Shown here: piece after piece, positions 60,605-64,000 of the stretch
How positions within the stretch are numbered: the stretch's first letter is position 1
Layout: each line of letters opens with the position of its first letter
Assembly (NCBI GenBank): GCA_963580455.1
Contig: OY756965.1
Coordinates: 1,376,501-1,440,500 of the forward strand
Direction of reading: 5' to 3'
Length of the DNA: 64,000 nucleotides
Source: Euonymus europaeus
Lineage: Eukaryota > Streptophyta > Magnoliopsida > Celastrales > Celastraceae
Program-made: the position numbers and the translations under genes
The notes under the pieces: generated by a model
Database searches by the model: none
Told to the model about the DNA's origin: nothing
The model's input: only the letters and a program-made list of their open reading frames with translations

Positions 60605-63600
60605 TCCTGACAAATATGCCAGTTCCATGCTCCTAGCAGCCCAACGGTGCCGTTTAGATTTCTTCCACACGGTTCAAATCGTCTGACGTGGTGTTCTACG
60701 TGTCAACTAGTCATTGGAATATGTGCACCAGGTAAGCTGATGACGTGTAGCGTTACTATAATTAATAAAGTAATTACAATTAATGGACTCTTATTTTTCC
60801 AATAATATTAATTGATGTTATCGTAATATTTTCATGCATCGTACGAGGAATATGGGAAACCCGGAGTCAAGCATGCAAGTCAATTGGTTAAGGTTGGTGT
60901 TCGATCTCTTCCCTCGAAAGGAAGCTCTAGAGTTGCGTTTCCTTTATAATTGTTCGTTTCACTTTTTCTTTTCACATTTCATCGATCATCACTTTATTAA
61001 AATGACTAGATCGACCACCTCTTCATCGACTACAGAATCTCATTGACCTGCAGATCCCTTCCTTCCTTTGAGTTTTCAGTTTCTTCTTTTGCAAATACTA
61101 CAGCTGTTTAATATTCTCTAGTACGCACTCCCTTCAAATGTTTCAACTGGCATCTACATATCTGTCTTTCCTATTATGATCCATGAGGTTTTATTGATTT
61201 TGGTGGTATTTTTTTTGCAAAACTTCTGTACAGAAATCAGAGCCGGGAATTGACGAAGTGACGAAGACGAAGATGGCCAATGTGAAGGAGGAGCAGTTTC
61301 CAAAACCAGGTTTAATTTGCTTGGTGTTCTCTTGGTCTCTTAGGGATGTACTCAATCGAAATCTTTGCAAATATCAGGTACGTAGCATATGATATCCATT
61401 TTATCTCTCTGTCTGCACATGATCATATATATAGATTCTTCTTTTAAATTTTTTTTTAAAAAAACTTATACAATTTGGTAAAGCTGGTATATTTATCGAA
61501 GAAAAATATAGTTGTGTCCAAGTCTGTTTTCTAGCTGCAGATTAAATCGTGGATTTTACATGCAGTTGACCTAATCACAAAGTTTTCTTGGATTATAATG
61601 ATTTTCTTCACCCGGAAAACCCGGGAAAAGACCCGCAGCATTTTGTTCTTAAATAGAAAGGTCCTCTTGAATTAGAGAGATTAGATCTTTATTTATAAAC
61701 CACATCCCCGTAACTTACACCTAACAAATGCTAAAATTACTTTTGTGTGTGTGTATATATATATATATTATTTTTTTTCTTTTAAAAACTTGTCTGATTC
61801 ACAACTAGGTGAAGAAGATTCCAGAGACGTTCGTGTCAACAAAAGCTTACTTGACGTCCTTCACAGCTCCACTTATATTGGAAACTCATGCTGAGTTGTT
61901 CTCAAGCATGACAACAATCTCTCAGGCACCAGTACGTGAGTTATTGTCCATAGACACTTCCAAAGCTTTTAAGGATCCCAACAATTTGGTTTACGACGTT
62001 GAATTTAAAAAAATGGACAATGCTGAGAGTAATCATGGACGGAACTATGAGCCTGCAGTAGGAGATCTTATTGCTCTGACTGATGTCATGCCTAGATCCA
62101 TTTATGATCTGAACAAGCCCAATAGATCGTATCTTATTGCTTATCTTACGAGGTCGAGGGACGACGAGTCCGATATTTCTTCAATATTGACATCAAAGCC
62201 GAGCGATGACAAGCCTGAAATTTTCTCAATATTGACATCAAAGCCGATATTTGATGAAAATGACATGCAAAAGGACAACCAAAAAACTCTTTTTGCTGTT
62301 TATCTAATTAACATGACCACAAACATTCGCATAAGGAATGCACTGCACCAAAATCCAGAAGAGATGAACAAGGAAGTTATAGAGAGAGTTCTTCATCCTG
62401 GGTCGCTTGTAAGCTAGAGAACTGAATTATTTCTTTAATAATTTCTTCATGTTTTGGTAACTATATGTATGTCTAATTAACGTTTGTTCCCGCCCTAAAT
62501 CTGTTGTTGCAGGGTGGGGAAGATTGTGCTATTTGTCTCTCAAAGGTGAAGGACAGTTGTATTCTATCAGAGATTCAGGACATAACAGACAAATCAAATT
62601 TGAATGATTCACAAGAAGCAGCAATCTTAAGTAGCATCAGTTTGAGCGTCTGTCATCATCGGAGTAATGTTAAATTGATCTGGGGACCTCCGGGGACAGG
62701 GAAGACGAAGACTGTTGGTGTGTTGTTATCTGCACTTTTTAGATTGAAATGCAGGACAGTGGCGTGTGCTCCCACTAACATTGCAATACTGCAAGTGGCA
62801 GCTAGGCTCTTGAGGCAAGTCACTGGATCCCTTGGACATGAAGTTTATGGACTTGGAGACATAATTTTATTTGGGAATGCAAAGCGTATGAAGATTGGAG
62901 AGCATGCTGATCTGCTTGACATTTTCCTTGACTATCGTGCTATTATGCTTCTTAATTGTTTTTCGTCACTAAAGGGTTGGAGGCACAGCTTAGAATCCAT
63001 GATACGTTTACTCCAAGACCCCGAAAATCAGTACAATCGGTACTTGCAAGCCACGCAAGAGAACCCTGATGAGGAAGTAGATGGCGATGTGGAAGTGATA
63101 ATTAGTAGGGAGACTAAGAACAAGGTCGGGTGGAAGAACAATTCCATTAAGAAGGCCATTTTTAAGGCAGTGGAAGAAAACAACAAAAAAAATAAAAAAA
63201 AGGGAAAGGGGAAGGGGATTGCTATGGAAGGTGATCATAAGGAGCATAATGAAGAGGCCAAAACTGCTGTTGTTCCCCTTACGTTTGCAGAGTTCGTGAA
63301 GGAAGAATTTGATGAACTATCTGGGAGGCTAAAGTTTTGTATTGAAATCCTGTGCACCAATTTACCAACTTCTGTAATATCTTCAGAAGTGGTAAATAAC
63401 ATGGTAAATGCTCGTGGCTCGATTGAATCTCTAGAATCTTTGTTACTTGATGTTAAATATGATAGTCATGAATGCTTGAAGAAACTCTTCGAATATTCTG
63501 AAGGAAGTGCAGCCAGTAGCCTTTCAAAATTGAGCTATGAGAAACAAATTGTGGTTGATATTCTCAAATCGCTCCCTGGAACGTTCCCTGCTCCGGATTT

Positions 63601-64000
63601 TTTAAAGGTCTCTGATGTAAAGAAATTCATTTTGGCAAATGCAAGACTTTTTTTCTGCACTGCATCAAGTTCTGCTAAGTTGCACACTTGTCAAGGAGAG
63701 GAGAAGCTAGAATTGGTGGTGATTGATGAAGCAGCCCAACTCAAAGAATGTGAATCAGCCATTCCTTTAACTCTTCCAAGTATCCGTCATGCTATTCTTA
63801 TTGGTGATGAGCGTCAACTTCCATCAATGGTTCAGAGCAAGGTAAGATAGTTGTTATTCCATTGATCACATCTTTCATGTAATGATTAACATTGCCAGTA
63901 TTGTTAGGTTTCCGAGGATGCTAATTTCGGGAGGAGCTTGTTTGAAAGGCTAGTCTTACTTGGATACAAGAAACATCTTCTAAATGTCCAATATAGGATG
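60605..64000 (+). repeat. Segmental tandem duplication, unit 2 (cut by window end)
   Basis: Starts with the same cctgacaaatatgccagttc as unit 1 at 53911 and stays alignable through introns and exons to the window edge. Confidence 0.88.
61273..64000 (+). CDS. SEN1-like superfamily 1 helicase, copy 2 (3' end outside window)
   Basis: Exons 61273-61377, 61809-62408, 62513-63841 and the start of the next at 63908, which runs off the window. At least 678 codons are complete in frame. Walker [11 protein letters not shown], motif Ia CAPTNIAILQVA, Walker [12 protein letters not shown] and GDERQLPSMV are intact, as is the start of the next exon ([13 protein letters not shown]). Compared with copy 1, exon 2 has a small internal duplication (two SILTSKP blocks; 62157-62245) and exon 3 has a much shorter Lys/Gly run. 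The start is the ATG that aligns with the copy 1 ATG at 54612. It appears functional as far as it can be read. Confidence 0.85.

Noticed and set aside
1..64000. CRISPR arrays, operons, phage or bacterial mobile systems
   Set aside because: The sequence is plant nuclear DNA with spliced genes; the tandem repeats seen lack regular spacers and no prokaryotic gene cluster is present. LpxB is a spliced nuclear gene, not recent bacterial contamination.

Overview
This is nuclear DNA of a eudicot plant, most likely a woody rosid (species inferred, not proven). The evidence is intron-rich genes with GT-AG splice sites, AT-rich introns and intergenic DNA, plant-only families (fasciclin-like arabinogalactan protein, class II glycine-rich protein, IBR5 phosphatase, plant fimbrin), a nuclear tRNA-Ile, and many decayed transposons. 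All gene models below were assembled by hand from splice signals and reading-frame continuity; each multi-exon model closes exactly in frame.

Layout. 1-893: last three exons of an acid lipase. 2619-6788: a two-thioredoxin-domain protein disulfide isomerase ending in KDEL. 7632-11120: mitochondrial-type lipid A disaccharide synthase (LpxB). 11900-12211: a small secreted acidic/proline-rich protein not recognised. About 12.5-15.4 kb: transposon-derived DNA. 16122-20100: a WLM-domain (Wss1-like) metalloprotease, convergent with 24181-20700, an IBR5-type dual-specificity phosphatase. 24.2-30.3 kb: intergenic DNA with a Tourist-like MITE and a dead PIF/Harbinger transposase carrying a nested MITE. 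30367-31052: a secreted glycine-rich protein. 31-36.5 kb: intergenic DNA with a LINE remnant and a solo LTR containing a nested element. 37112-40548: a TBC-domain Rab GAP, convergent with 46400-41305, a fimbrin. 47288-47215: tRNA-Ile(AAU). 48839-48060: FLA7-like fasciclin AGP. 49-53.9 kb: intergenic repeats. 53.9-64 kb: tandem segmental duplication carrying two SEN1-like superfamily 1 helicase genes, the first complete and the second cut by the window end, with a PPR pseudogene between them.

The genes do not form one pathway; they are ordinary single-gene units. IBR5, LpxB, fimbrin, FLA7 and the WLM protease are also clustered in two Arabidopsis blocks (recalled as At2g0455x-0478x and At5g3569x-3570x), so this looks like an old syntenic block. 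I found no new multi-gene system. The points most worth a second look are the tandem helicase pair with patchy divergence, the EPDPDD repeats of the WLM protease, a decayed duplicated exon inside the PDI gene, and several well-bounded insertions: a 75-bp retro-insertion with 17-bp target duplications, an element inside a solo LTR with 10-bp duplications, and an element flanked by roughly 50-bp direct repeats.
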